DNA of 37,646 bases from a virus: positions 1 to 37,646 of the IMG/VR virus record IMGVR_UViG_3300010373_000028. One strand, given 5' to 3'. A program made the translations under genes and the position numbers. This document shows, piece after piece, positions 14,313 to 23,105 of the stretch. Under the pieces are notes generated by a model that saw only the letters and a program-made list of their open reading frames with translations, was not told the DNA's origin and ran no database searches. Every line of letters starts with the position of its first letter. The stretch's first letter is position 1.

Positions 14313-14477
14313 ATTTGCTTAAAGTTCGTTGTCGTATTTGAAAACGATTGTATCATTTCTATTGAAGCAGCCGACCGTGATGATGCTGCAGAAAAAGCCA
14401 TGAAAGGCGTCATGGAGTTCACGCAGAAAAAAAGAAGTGAGCTTTATGGAGTCAGAGAAGTGCATATTTATCAATAA
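14313..14477 (+). CDS. Small protein with no standard start codon (possible ATT start)
   Basis: The frame reads LKFVVVFENDCIISIEAADR, then DDAAEKAMKGVMEFTQKKRSELYGVREVHIYQ, a convincing small alpha/beta protein (strand, strand, helix, strand) in a space otherwise lacking a gene. No ATG, GTG or TTG occurs in frame before the conserved-looking start; the frame opens after a TAG at 14285-14287, and ATT at 14313 is the best initiator candidate. A short GTG frame overlaps upstream in another phase. It may use ATT, depend on a frameshift, or be a decaying gene. Confidence 0.45.
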   Translation: MCLKFVVVFENDCIISIEAADRDDAAEKAMKGVMEFTQKKRSELYGVREVHIYQ

Positions 14478-14554
14478 ATGATACTTTTTCATTGAAAACG
14501 GACAGTATTCGAATCAAAATCTAAAAATCTCTACAAATTTCCAGGAAGGAAATC

Positions 14555-14944
14555 ATGGATCCTAGGATGGGATTAGATTCGTTCTCCGAACTCCAAGACT
14601 ATTGGTACGATAAATTAAAAGATCTTGGGTTTAAAGAGATTGAACAAAAAAAGAAACCGGGTGGGCCTGATTTTTTAAAAATCTGGCACCACTCCTACTT
14701 TCAAAAAAGATACTCGCCTGAAAGATTTAGATCCAAAGAACAATACTACCGATTAGCTTCTCAATTTTTTAACGATTATTCGTTTCCCACCCTCATTGAA
14801 TCTCAGATCTGGGAACTTCACTCAGAAGGTGTCCCCATGCGTCTTATTTCAGAAAGGCTCACCATTAAAACATGCCAAGTGTTTCAAACCATTCGAGAAC
14901 TGAAGCAAAAAATGATCAAATTCTTTGCGAGCCAGGACCCGTAA
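14555..14944 (+). CDS. Helix-turn-helix-containing phage protein (129 aa)
   Basis: A GGAAGGAAATC leader precedes the ATG. Residues about 8-60 (FSELQDYWYDKLKDLGFKEIE, then RSKEQYYRLASQFFNDY) form a helical module found in phage early or late regulators. The C-terminus (SQIWELHSEGVPMRLISERLT, TIKTCQVFQTIRELKQKMIK) has a sigma-like helix-turn-helix layout. It may be a transcriptional regulator of late genes; its place before the terminase supports this only loosely. Confidence 0.6.
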   Translation: MDPRMGLDSFSELQDYWYDKLKDLGFKEIEQKKKPGGPDFLKIWHHSYFQKRYSPERFRSKEQYYRLASQFFNDYSFPTLIESQIWELHSEGVPMRLISERLTIKTCQVFQTIRELKQKMIKFFASQDP

Positions 14945-15336
14945 TTAAAATTAGATCCGCGTACCCGTCAGACAAAAACTTAATCTATTCCACTTGGCTA
15001 AAGGGACTTTATTTTGGAAACGATTGGTTTCGTGAAATTAAAAAAGATCTCTACTTTGAAATCTATTCAGAAGTCATTCAAAAGATTCTTTCAAGACCCA
15101 ATATTGTTATTCAAGTTGCTTGCTTAGCCGATGATCCAGAAACGGTTCTCTCTTACGCAATACTTGAAAAAAAAGAAGATAGTTACGCTCTTCACTGGGT
15201 ATTCACTAAGTCCTCTTGGAGAAAACTTGGACTCGCTAAAAAACTAATCCCTGAAAATATCTCATACGTCACCCATCTGACTAAAGTTGGTAAATCGATT
15301 AAACCAAAAAAATGGCCCTTTATCCCATTTTTCTAA
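14872..15336 (+). CDS. GNAT-like acetyltransferase-fold protein
   Basis: The part that looks conserved starts at VIKIRSAYPSDKNLIYSTWL just after the stop of the previous gene, and ends with VFTKSSWRKLGLAKKLI, the acetyl-CoA-binding loop region of GNAT enzymes (though only a loose R-x-x-G-x-A motif). The only standard start is ATG 14872, which reads 24 residues out of frame within the preceding gene. ATT at 14945 with AGGA seven bases upstream is an alternative. Similar proteins occur near phage packaging genes. Substrate is unknown. Confidence 0.6.
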   Translation: MPSVSNHSRTEAKNDQILCEPGPVIKIRSAYPSDKNLIYSTWLKGLYFGNDWFREIKKDLYFEIYSEVIQKILSRPNIVIQVACLADDPETVLSYAILEKKEDSYALHWVFTKSSWRKLGLAKKLIPENISYVTHLTKVGKSIKPKKWPFIPFF

Positions 15337-15349
15337 GGAAGGAAAAACA

Positions 15350-15532
15350 ATGGAACAACAGGAACTGAAAACAAAATGCATTCAAGCTTACGTGAAACTC
15401 GGTGAGAGCGTTTATAGAACGAAGTATGAAGAAGAGCTCACCGGTAAGTTGCTTGCTGAGGTCAGTGAGCTCCACAGACAAATGGCAGAAATAGAAAAAA
15501 AACTCAAGGATGAGGAAAAAAAAGATGCTTAA
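15350..15532 (+). CDS. Small coiled-coil protein (60 aa)
   Basis: AAGGAAGG precedes the ATG at 15350; in-frame ATG codons upstream lie in the previous gene. The sequence (MEQQELKTKCIQAYVKLGES, then LLAEVSELHRQMAEIEKKLKDEEKK) is a long charged helix with heptad spacing. Function is unknown. It overlaps the next gene. Confidence 0.6.
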   Translation: MEQQELKTKCIQAYVKLGESVYRTKYEEELTGKLLAEVSELHRQMAEIEKKLKDEEKKDA

Positions 15533-15743
15533 AGAACAACCCATGAAACAAGTGATTTTGCAGTCTGCGACATTCCTCCTTGGCGGAATTACTGAGAGCA
15601 CTTTAAATCATACTCGTACACCTGGTTTTAAAATGGTAAGATCTCAAGCAGATCAAGGACTCATCATCACCCACCGAGATGAGCAGATTTTTATTCCTGA
15701 CACGAACGTAAAAGTTTATTATTTAGATAAGAACGATAAATAA
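15525..15743 (+). CDS. Small beta-rich protein (72 aa) of unknown function
   Basis: Possible starts are ATG 15510, 15525 and 15543. I choose 15525 for its position behind GAGGA. The product contains TPGFKMVRSQADQGLIITHR and DEQIFIPDTNVKVYYLD, alternating strands that suggest a small beta-barrel. It precedes the terminase genes; no known family is recognised. Confidence 0.55.
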   Translation: MLKEQPMKQVILQSATFLLGGITESTLNHTRTPGFKMVRSQADQGLIITHRDEQIFIPDTNVKVYYLDKNDK

Positions 15744-15769
15744 ATGCTGCTAACAGCTTGAGATCAGTG

Positions 15770-16180
15770 ATGAAAGTGATAGGACGTCCATTCAAAAAGG
15801 GGGAAAGTGGGAATCCAAGAGGGAGACCTGCCCTTCCCCCGGATCTAAGAAAACAGATTGCGAAAGATAAAGTATCTTTTCTTAAATTACTCCTTAGATA
15901 TTTATCTCTCACACATGAACAAAGACACGCTAGAGTTTCAGGTCCTGAAGTCACTGGCGCTGAAGAGATTATTCATGGATTAATTAATAAAGCGTCCACT
16001 GGAGATGGTCCGGCTACAAAGATCATCTTAGACACTGCTTTTGGTAAGATCCATGATGATGATGATAGTGAATTCTCTGATGAAGATATTAGGATTCTAA
16101 ACCGAGTAAAGGAACTGCGTGATCAGGAAATTAAAGAAGCACGATCACTTGATCAAACGAGCCCTTCAGGAGCAGTTTGA
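15770..16180 (+). CDS. Terminase small subunit-like protein (DUF5681-type N-terminus)
   Basis: The start is ATG 15770 (a TTG at 15758 is in frame). The N-terminus GRPFKKGESGNPRGRPALPP is the DUF5681 signature, common next to phage large terminases. The helical middle (EEIIHGLINKASTGDGPATKIILDTAFGK) fits this family, and an acidic DDDDSEFSDED segment follows. It overlaps the large terminase gene by 62 bases. It probably recognises phage DNA and directs the large subunit. Confidence 0.75.
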   Translation: MKVIGRPFKKGESGNPRGRPALPPDLRKQIAKDKVSFLKLLLRYLSLTHEQRHARVSGPEVTGAEEIIHGLINKASTGDGPATKIILDTAFGKIHDDDDSEFSDEDIRILNRVKELRDQEIKEARSLDQTSPSGAV

Positions 16181-17588
16181 TAATCCCTCAGGCTTTGATC
16201 TAAAAAGATTCTGCTTCAAAGAGCAATTTGAATTCATTAGTGACGCATCACGTTTCAAAGTAGCAGTATGCTCAAGGCGTTCTGGCAAGACAATCGCTTG
16301 TGCAGCTCATTTACTCTCAGTAGCAACCACACTTCACAACCGAGTCTGCCTCTACATCACACTCTCCAGGCTCAATGCAAAAAGAATCATTTGGAATAAC
16401 CTCCTCTCACTTAACCAGCGTTTCGGCTTAGGTGGAGAACCTAATGAAACTGAGCTTTCTATCTATTTCCCGTCAACCCAAAGCATGATTTATCTATCAG
16501 GTGCTAAGGATAAAAGTGAGATTGAAAAGTTTAGAGGAATGGCTATCTCTTTATGCTACATCGATGAAGTCCAAGCATTCCGTAGCTATATTAAAGATCT
16601 AATTGATGACGTCATTGGTCCTGCGCTCATTGACTACGCAGGAACACTCTGCCTCATAGGTACTCCTGGACCAGTCCCTTCTGGGTACTTCTACGACTGC
16701 GCTGAGAAAAGTGATAACTGGTCAAAGCACAGGTGGACCTTTTGGCAAAACCCATTCATTGAGCAAACATCACAACTCTCTCACAGTGAGATCCTTGAAG
16801 CGGAGCTAAAACGCAGAGGAGTAAACATCAATGACCCTAGTGTTCAAAGAGAGTGGTTTGGGAAATGGGTACTTGATTCAGATTCATTACTGATTAAATA
16901 TGATCCGATCAAAAACCATTACGACTCAGTCCCTCTAAAAAAACTAGTCTACATCCTTGGAATCGATATCGGGTTCATTGACTCTGACGCCTTAGCAGTC
17001 CTTGCTTGGTCAAATGAATCTAAAAGCATCTACCTCATAGACGAGGTCGTTAAACCTAAACAAGATCTCACCGATTTAATTGAGCAAGTGAAAAAGCTTC
17101 AGCTCAAATACGACTTCTCTAAGATAGTAATGGATGAGGGCGGTCTGGGTAAAAAGATGGCTGAAGAGATGAGAAGGCGCTATCACTTACCTATTCATCC
17201 GGCTGATAAACAGCGCAAGATGGAAAACGTTGCGCTCTTAAATGACGCATTAAGAACGGGAGTATTCTTTGCTAAAAAAGAAAGCAGATTTGCTGAGGAT
17301 TCCTACTTAGTAGAAGTCGATATTGATAAGTCCACTCCCGATAAGATTAAAGTAAAATCTGGATACCATTCTGATGTGATCGATTCTGTCATTTACGCCT
17401 TCAAAGAGTCTCCTGCATATGCCTACGTGAAACCTAAAGAGAAACCTAAATACGGTTCCGACGCATGGGCAAAAGCTGAAACGACACGAATGGAAGAAGC
17501 TGCTCTTGAATATTTCAAAAAGCAAGATGAAGTGAATAAGGAATATAATGAGTATTATTCGGATGAAAACAGTTATACAATTCGTTAG
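16119..17588 (+). CDS. terL: Terminase large subunit (ATPase/nuclease)
   Basis: The GTG-started frame encodes 489 residues. Walker A is CSRRSGKT (51-58) and Walker B CYIDE (146-150), followed by the LIGTPGP coupling motif near 179. The C-terminal RNase H-like nuclease has GIDIG (Asp283), VMDE (Asp339) and HSDVIDSV (Asp419/Asp422), the expected acidic cluster. It powers DNA translocation into the prohead and cuts the concatemer. No intein or intron is seen. The first 20-30 residues are weakly conserved, so the true start may lie slightly downstream. Confidence 0.95.
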   Translation: MIRKLKKHDHLIKRALQEQFDNPSGFDLKRFCFKEQFEFISDASRFKVAVCSRRSGKTIACAAHLLSVATTLHNRVCLYITLSRLNAKRIIWNNLLSLNQRFGLGGEPNETELSIYFPSTQSMIYLSGAKDKSEIEKFRGMAISLCYIDEVQAFRSYIKDLIDDVIGPALIDYAGTLCLIGTPGPVPSGYFYDCAEKSDNWSKHRWTFWQNPFIEQTSQLSHSEILEAELKRRGVNINDPSVQREWFGKWVLDSDSLLIKYDPIKNHYDSVPLKKLVYILGIDIGFIDSDALAVLAWSNESKSIYLIDEVVKPKQDLTDLIEQVKKLQLKYDFSKIVMDEGGLGKKMAEEMRRRYHLPIHPADKQRKMENVALLNDALRTGVFFAKKESRFAEDSYLVEVDIDKSTPDKIKVKSGYHSDVIDSVIYAFKESPAYAYVKPKEKPKYGSDAWAKAETTRMEEAALEYFKKQDEVNKEYNEYYSDENSYTIR

Positions 17589-17600
17589 AGGATGATCTCA

Positions 17601-17870
17601 ATGCCACTTCCGTTCTTTGATCAAAAAAGAAGAAATACTACTCTCATTGCTAGTAAAACAGTAGACTCACCTATCACCTCTGAAGTTAAAAACGAGATCT
17701 CAACTGGTGAAACAAGCCCTGATTTAAGAGCTGCTGCTGAAGACTTACTTAACGCAATTGATTCAAGATCGATTCTAGATATCATCAAAGCTTTAGACGC
17801 AAACTTCACTTTACGAGCTAGCCAGGAAGAAGAAACACAAAATGATCCATTTGAGGATATTGAAGCATGA
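17601..17870 (+). CDS. Small acidic protein downstream of terminase (89 aa)
   Basis: I start at ATG 17601 because AGAGGA lies eight bases upstream; ATG 17592 would overlap that site. Residues about 40-70 (SPDLRAAAEDLLNAIDSRSIL, DIIKALDANFTLR) form helices resembling small proteins often found between terminase and portal. The tail is acidic (NDPFEDIEA). Function is unknown. It is coupled by ATGA to the next gene. Confidence 0.65.
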   Translation: MPLPFFDQKRRNTTLIASKTVDSPITSEVKNEISTGETSPDLRAAAEDLLNAIDSRSILDIIKALDANFTLRASQEEETQNDPFEDIEA

Positions 17871-18229
17871 CTAAGCCACTGGGACTTGCTTATGGAATTA
17901 TGAGAAAGCGCCAACAGGCTAAGATTGATAAGTCTAAGCCTAAGATGTCAGGAGCTCATATCGCTAAAGGAATCATTCTCAAAAAGCAAAATGAAAAACA
18001 TATGGCTGTAGAGAACGATAAAATAGAAGAAGAAGAGCTTCTCATGGACGACCCGTTTGAGCTTGATATCATTGAGGAAGAAGAATCTTCCCCTCGGCCT
18101 CCAGATAATGACGAAAAGCTAGAATCGAAAGAAGAATTAGAAGAGTTAGAAGATCCAATAGAAGTAAGAGCTAAAAGATTAAAGGATAGAGTCAGAGGCA
18201 TTGTTCATAAGAAGAAAATTAAGGCTTAA
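17867..18229 (+). CDS. Charged protein of unknown function (120 aa)
   Basis: It starts in ATGA overlap. The N-terminal 40 residues are basic (LAYGIMRKRQQAKIDKSKPK) and the middle is highly acidic (EEEELLMDDPFELDIIEEEE), with a basic C-terminus. This layout is seen in small phage proteins next to the portal. It overlaps the convergent - strand gene by 11 bases. Confidence 0.6.
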   Translation: MTKPLGLAYGIMRKRQQAKIDKSKPKMSGAHIAKGIILKKQNEKHMAVENDKIEEEELLMDDPFELDIIEEEESSPRPPDNDEKLESKEELEELEDPIEVRAKRLKDRVRGIVHKKKIKA

Positions 18230-18494
18230 GATTTGAATAGGATGAAGCGACTTCAAGTCCCTTTTCCGTAAGATACCAATCTCCTCTACATCCGCATCCA
18301 CATCCTTTTATAAGGCCTCTTTTGCATAACTTTTTAAGTTTAGCTAACATTACTTTATAAGGGTGTGTAGTAGGGTATTCGGTTATAACTCCTTTTTCCC
18401 AGAAGCTAAAACCATCTTTAAAAAATGAAAATTTTGAATATTTGTGTTTCAAAAATAGCAACAAAACTTCTTCATCTTTTATTTTAAAGTTCAT
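18219..18494 (-). CDS. Winged-helix-like protein on the - strand (91 aa)
   Basis: GGAG lies seven bases before the ATG on the - strand. The sequence has helices at the N-terminus, HPYKVMLAKLKKLCKRGLIKG as a recognition-helix-like segment, a Cys-rich GCGCGC turn, and WYLTEKGLEVAS, the closing wing typical of MarR/PadR-like winged helices. It may be a regulator. It is the last of a three-gene - strand cassette between terminase and portal. Confidence 0.6.
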   Translation of the reverse strand: MNFKIKDEEVLLLFLKHKYSKFSFFKDGFSFWEKGVITEYPTTHPYKVMLAKLKKLCKRGLIKGCGCGCRGDWYLTEKGLEVASSYSNLKP

Positions 18495-18539
18495 CCCTAT
18501 CTCCGAGCTAAATGTCCGACTAAAAATATAAGAAGAAAA

Positions 18540-18761
18540 TTAAGACTTAATAGCTTTAATCACATCTAAAATAGTGGTGGTAACATTCTTTTCTGCTTCT
18601 ATAAGATCATATGCAATTTGTGATGCAGCATTGAAACCTTCTAAAAATAATCCTTCCGCATCAATTGCATTAATTTCTCTTTTGAACTCGGAGGTAAAAT
18701 TCTCAATTTTATCAAAATATCTATGAGCTGCTTCACGAGCTAGTTTCTCTTTAAGTTTCAT
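18540..18761 (-). CDS. Small helical protein on the - strand (73 aa)
   Basis: The start at 18761 overlaps the stop of the upstream membrane gene by ATGA. The product (MKLKEKLAREAAHRYFDKIE, FNAASQIAYDLIEAEKNVTT) is all-helical. No family is recognised. Coupled translation suggests it works with the membrane protein. Confidence 0.55.
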   Translation of the reverse strand: MKLKEKLAREAAHRYFDKIENFTSEFKREINAIDAEGLFLEGFNAASQIAYDLIEAEKNVTTTILDVIKAIKS

Positions 18762-18952
18762 CCTTGCCCCCAAACTAAATGTCCGCATAAGAATCCAAAA
18801 GCAAATGGAATAGCAGGATAAATATGCGCAGCTGAGAAGATCGTATAGCTAATAGTAGCTTGATAGCCTCCTTCACTAAATGCATAGATGTCATAACCAA
18901 TGAGCGCTGCTATTGAGACTCCAATCACCCATACTGTGATCCTTTTTTGCAT
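18758..18952 (-). CDS. Small membrane protein of phage type (64 aa), - strand
   Basis: From the ATG at 18952 the protein has two apolar segments (VWVIGVSIAALIGYDIYAF and YPAIPFAFGFLCGHL) and ends HLVWGQG. The pattern YD....GG...TIS......A..YP.IPF..G.L.GH..WGQ recurs in small phage membrane proteins near terminase genes. The longer upstream frame is out of place. It starts 22 bases from a divergent + strand gene. A role in lysis or exclusion is conjecture. Confidence 0.65.
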   Translation of the reverse strand: MQKRITVWVIGVSIAALIGYDIYAFSEGGYQATISYTIFSAAHIYPAIPFAFGFLCGHLVWGQG

Positions 18953-18974
18953 GTAAACAACGATACATCCTTCG

Positions 18975-19199
18975 ATGGATGAGCAAACAAAAAAAATAAA
19001 GAATTTGATCAAATTAATGAGGAAACAGGGTCTTTTAGAACTAAAACTAAATGACTTACACCTTGTTTTATCTCCAGCAGCATTCCAATTAAGCAAGCGT
19101 CAATCATCTGACACTCCTGCTACTGATGCAAACTTAGATTCAGAGTATTCCCTTGATGAGATAGCGCTTTGGTCGACTCCTGGAGTGCCAAATGCCTAA
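18975..19199 (+). CDS. Small portal-adjacent protein (74 aa)
   Basis: The protein has KIKNLIKLMRKQGLLELKLN followed by a beta-like LHLVLSPAAF segment and an acidic end with DEIALWSTPG. Short proteins with this layout are common directly upstream of podovirus-type portal genes. It overlaps the portal start by eight bases. Function is unknown. Confidence 0.65.
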   Translation: MDEQTKKIKNLIKLMRKQGLLELKLNDLHLVLSPAAFQLSKRQSSDTPATDANLDSEYSLDEIALWSTPGVPNA

Positions 19200-21111
19200 G
19201 ATTGAGAGAAAAGATTCCGGCAAAAAAGAGATCCAGGCAAAGACAGTTAATACTGAATCTAAATACAACGCCTATGACTGGTGGAATGCTCCTACTAAAA
19301 AAGAACTTGCAGGTCAGCTTCTCTCAAATGTGCTCTTCTTACGTGAAAAAAACTGGTACCGCTATAGGCAAGCTTCTCTCTATACGAATATGTACGGCAA
19401 TATGCCGCTTGCAGGTTGGGCTGGAACTCAATTCACACGGATGAATACAGGAAATAGACTCCCGGGCGATAGGCCTACGATGTCTGTAATCACATCATGC
19501 GTAGACGCGATTGTATCTAGAATCACCCGTGATAAACCAAGACCTTTATTCCTGACCGACAATTCAGACTATAAGCAGCGAAAAATTGCGAAAGAGATGA
19601 ATTCATTTATTCAAGGGGAATTCTGGCAAACTAAAGCTTACCAAATCTGTCCTGAGATGTTTAGAGACGCCTGTGTGCTTGGAAGTGGCGCAGTTAAGAT
19701 TCTAGAAGATGAGAATAAAAGAGTGGCTCTTGAAAGACGACTCACCACTGAGCTTCTAGTGGATCCTAATGACTCAATCTACGGATTCCCTAGGCAACTC
19801 TATGAGATGAAGTTAGTAGACCGTTCAGTGCTCATGAGTCAGTTCCCGAATTATAAAAGCTTAATTGAAAAAGCTGAACCTGGCTACGTAGATACCTGGG
19901 GAGAGACCGATAAAACGATTTCTGACATGATCTTAGTGGTGGAAGGTTGGCATCTAAGATCAGGTCCTAATTCTAATGATGGGATGCATGCGCTTGCGTG
20001 TTCATCTGGACTTCTCTTTGAAGAAAGTTACAATAAAAAAACATTCCCATTCGTATTTAGTCATTACGCATCTCGTCTCATGGGATTTTGGGGACAAGGA
20101 TTACCTGAGCGTCAATTTGGAACCCAGATGGAGATTAATAAACTTTTAATCACCATCTCAAGAAGTATTAATTTAATTGGAGTTCCTAGAATCTTTGTGG
20201 AAGATGGATCTGCGATAGTACAGTCTCATTTTAATAATGAGGTGGGAGGAATTATTAAATACCGGGGCACTCCTCCAAGTTTTCAGGTAGCTCCCTGTAT
20301 CGCTCCAGAGATCTATCAACAGCTCCAGCGTTTGATACAATTTGCGTATGAGCAAGAAGGGATCTCTCAGCTCTCAGCTACTAGCCAAAAGCCTGCGGGC
20401 CTTAACTCAGGAGAAGCGATTCGATCTTATGACAACATTCAAACAGACCGCTTTGCGTCTATTGAAAAAGCTTATCACCAAATCTATATCGATCTGGCCT
20501 ATCAGATTATCGACAAAGCCAAAGATATCGCAGAAAGAGACGGAAAATACCAAACAGTATTTCCAGATAAAGATGGAGTCAGACAAATTGACCTTCCAAA
20601 ATTTAATCTAGCTGAAGATCCTTTTGTGATCCAAGCATATGACTCGTCATCTTTGCCTAAAGAGCCAGGAGGTAGGCTTGAGAAGATTGTTGAGATGATG
20701 CAAGCTTCTCTCATTGAGCCTCAAGAAGGAAGACGCTTACTTGGATACCCTGACATTGAACAAATAGATAAACTGCAGAACGCTCCTGAAGAAAGAATCT
20801 ATTCCATCTTAGATAAGATCGTCGAAGACGGAGAAGTCACTCCTCCAGATAGCTTCTTAAATATTGAATTAGCTATTAAGCTCACTAATCAATATTACAA
20901 TCTTTATATCAATAATGGTCTTGAAGAGAAAAAAGCGGATGCTCTAAGAACCTTTAGTAGATTACTCAATGAAGAAAAGATGAAAGCAGAGCAGTTTGCA
21001 CAAGCTCAGATGCAGGAGCAGCAGATGCAAGCTCAAGGAGGAGGTGAGCAGATGCCACCTCAAGCGATGCCAATGGCTCCTCCACAATCAGAATTATTAC
21101 CAACCATGTAA
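19192..21111 (+). CDS. Portal protein
   Basis: The 639-residue protein has the size and layout of podovirus-type portals. It contains WYRYRQASLYTNMYG near residues 50-70, SVITSCVDAIVSRITRDKPR, then FRDACVLGSGAVKIL, ERRLTTELLVDPND, ERQFGTQMEINKL (probable crown or stem region), and ATSQKPAGLNSGEAIRSYDN. The C-terminus is Gln/Met/Pro-rich. It forms the dodecameric ring at one vertex through which DNA is packaged. It overlaps the preceding small gene by eight bases. Confidence 0.9.
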   Translation: MPKIERKDSGKKEIQAKTVNTESKYNAYDWWNAPTKKELAGQLLSNVLFLREKNWYRYRQASLYTNMYGNMPLAGWAGTQFTRMNTGNRLPGDRPTMSVITSCVDAIVSRITRDKPRPLFLTDNSDYKQRKIAKEMNSFIQGEFWQTKAYQICPEMFRDACVLGSGAVKILEDENKRVALERRLTTELLVDPNDSIYGFPRQLYEMKLVDRSVLMSQFPNYKSLIEKAEPGYVDTWGETDKTISDMILVVEGWHLRSGPNSNDGMHALACSSGLLFEESYNKKTFPFVFSHYASRLMGFWGQGLPERQFGTQMEINKLLITISRSINLIGVPRIFVEDGSAIVQSHFNNEVGGIIKYRGTPPSFQVAPCIAPEIYQQLQRLIQFAYEQEGISQLSATSQKPAGLNSGEAIRSYDNIQTDRFASIEKAYHQIYIDLAYQIIDKAKDIAERDGKYQTVFPDKDGVRQIDLPKFNLAEDPFVIQAYDSSSLPKEPGGRLEKIVEMMQASLIEPQEGRRLLGYPDIEQIDKLQNAPEERIYSILDKIVEDGEVTPPDSFLNIELAIKLTNQYYNLYINNGLEEKKADALRTFSRLLNEEKMKAEQFAQAQMQEQQMQAQGGGEQMPPQAMPMAPPQSELLPTM

Positions 21112-21140
21112 ATAAACCCTAATATTAGGAGATATAACTA

Positions 21141-22067
21141 ATGTCAGAAGCTCAAGTCCAGGAAGGACAGGCACCAGAATCAGAGTCTGATAAACAAATA
21201 GACACGGTTAATGAGACAGCGAAAGCTGAATCAGTCCCTGCTGAAGTGACAGCAGATGGCAAAGACGAAGCGCTTAGCTCAAAGTACGCTGCTCTTGCGA
21301 AAAGAGAAAAGCTACTTCGTCAGCGGGCCATGCAAGAAAGAAAAGAGATTGAAGCTCAGAAGGCTTCTTTTTTAGCTGAGAAAAAAGAGTTAGAAGCTCA
21401 GCGAGAAGAACTAGCCAGATATCGAGCTTGGAAAGAGCAGATGCAACTGGATCCTAAAGGAGTATTGGATCAAGCTGGAGTCTCTTATGACAAGCTCACT
21501 AATCAATACTTAAACGCAGATCCTCAAAGCCAAGAGATTATGGACTTAAAGCGTGAGCTCATGACGATTCGTCAAGAGCAAGAGCAAGCACGCCTTCAGT
21601 ACCAAAAATCTCAAGCAGAAAGTTATGAGCAGGCTAAGAAGCAAATTAGAACTGAAGTAAGCCTGCTTGTAGATGGCGATGAGAATTTTGAGGCGATTCA
21701 AAAGCAAGGGGATATTGCCATTGACGCTGTAGTGGAACTCATTGAGAAGACCTACAACGAAGATGGGTACATTATGCCTATTGATCAAGCGACTCGTGAG
21801 GTTGAAGATTATCTGGTTTCAGAAGCCATGGAATTCATGAAGCTAAAAAAGATCCAAAGTAAGCTCAATCCTCCTAAAGAAAAACTAAAAGCTCCTGAGG
21901 AATCAGAAGCTAAAGAGAAGACACAAACTAGCCAGAAGACACAAACACAATCACCTACCTTGTCAAATAGGCATACGCCTTCGGCAAGGCGTTATAGCGA
22001 GAAGGAGAGGCTCCAGAGAGCTATCTTACGCGCTCAAGGAATCGATCCTGACTCTGCTACACATTAA
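21141..22067 (+). CDS. Head scaffolding-like protein (coiled coil)
   Basis: This 308-residue protein is highly charged, with a long Glu/Lys/Gln-rich coiled coil (about 50-180: KYAALAKREKLLRQRAMQER and following) and a C-terminal basic segment (RRYSEKERLQRAILRAQGID). It lies between portal and capsid genes, the usual place for a scaffold. AGGAGATATAACTA precedes the ATG. No protease motif is seen. Confidence 0.8.
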   Translation: MSEAQVQEGQAPESESDKQIDTVNETAKAESVPAEVTADGKDEALSSKYAALAKREKLLRQRAMQERKEIEAQKASFLAEKKELEAQREELARYRAWKEQMQLDPKGVLDQAGVSYDKLTNQYLNADPQSQEIMDLKRELMTIRQEQEQARLQYQKSQAESYEQAKKQIRTEVSLLVDGDENFEAIQKQGDIAIDAVVELIEKTYNEDGYIMPIDQATREVEDYLVSEAMEFMKLKKIQSKLNPPKEKLKAPEESEAKEKTQTSQKTQTQSPTLSNRHTPSARRYSEKERLQRAILRAQGIDPDSATH

Positions 22068-22076
22068 AGGAATAAT

Positions 22077-23105
22077 ATGTCAGCAACTTACGCAAATGTC
22101 GTAAATCAGTTAGCGGGCTTAAAAGAGCTCTATCCAAAGGATGGGGATTTTTTACAAGATACTATTTATAAAAAGAATCCACTTTTTGCCCTTATGCCTA
22201 AAAACGAGTCTCCTCAAGGAATGGGCGGAAAATATATTCCTTGCCCTATCGTATTTGGGGGACCTGCGGGCGGTAGAAGTGCTAATTTCTCAAATGCTCA
22301 AGGAAATCAGACTGCACCTAATTTGGATTCTTTTTTCGTATATAGGACTTCAAACTATGTTGTGGCAACAATTACTAACGAGCTTTTAGAGGCAACGGCG
22401 GGAGATGCCGGGGCTTTCATGAACGAAGCAAAATTAGTGATGGACACGGCATTCAGAATTATTACCAATGACGTTGCACTAGATTTATATAACGGTGGAG
22501 CATCAAGTGGTGAAAGGGGTACTTTTGGATTAAACGGAGGAAGTGGAAGCATTTCTTCTGGCGTAATTACTTTAGATAGCCCTGCTCAGATAGTTAACTT
22601 TGAAGTTGGAATGCCATTAGTCAGTTATTCTGTTAGTGGTTCGACACCCACACAATCTACAGGAGCTGCTGTAGGTTATGTGGTGGCTATCAACAGAGGC
22701 ACTGGGGTTCTAAGTGTTAGTACCACACAAGGTGGTTCTGCTGGCACTCCAAGTAACTGGAGCACGAGCTTCCCATACTTAGCAGTCCAAGGGGATATTA
22801 ATTTCGTATCCAGTGGTCTTGCTACTGCTAATGCGGTTAAGATCTCAGGGCTTGGTGCATGGTTACCATCCGTTGCTCCATCTCCAGGAGAAAATTTCTG
22901 GGGAGTCGATCGATCAGTTGATTCTAGACTTTATGGACAGATCTTTAACGGTTCAACAGAGTCAATTGAAGAAGCATTAATCGATGGGGCATCTTTATGT
23001 GCGCGTGAAGGTGGACAACCTGATTATGCATTTATGAATTTCACTTCATATGCATCTCTCGAAAAATCACTTGGGAGTAAGGTTCAATATGTGAGCGTCA
23101 AGCAT
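22077..23105 (+). CDS. Major capsid protein, exon 1 of 5 (split by four group I introns)
   Basis: AAAGGA precedes the ATG. Exon 1 encodes residues 1-343, including LYPKDGDFLQDTIYKKNPLF, GGKYIPCPIVFGGPAGGRSA and TNELLEATAGDAGAFMNEAK, typical of HK97-fold capsid proteins next to podovirus portals. Without splicing the frame stops at 23118-23120 after VKHRSLC. The missing C-terminus lies downstream in pieces; the proposed join is 22077-23105, 23310-23355, 23563-23711, 23904-23915 and 24141-24221, giving 438 residues ending NVALSQ. Exon 1 ends in CAT, whose T forms the T-G wobble of intron I's P1. The capsid identity rests on family pattern and position; the splice sites follow from intron pairing and frame. 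Confidence 0.85.
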
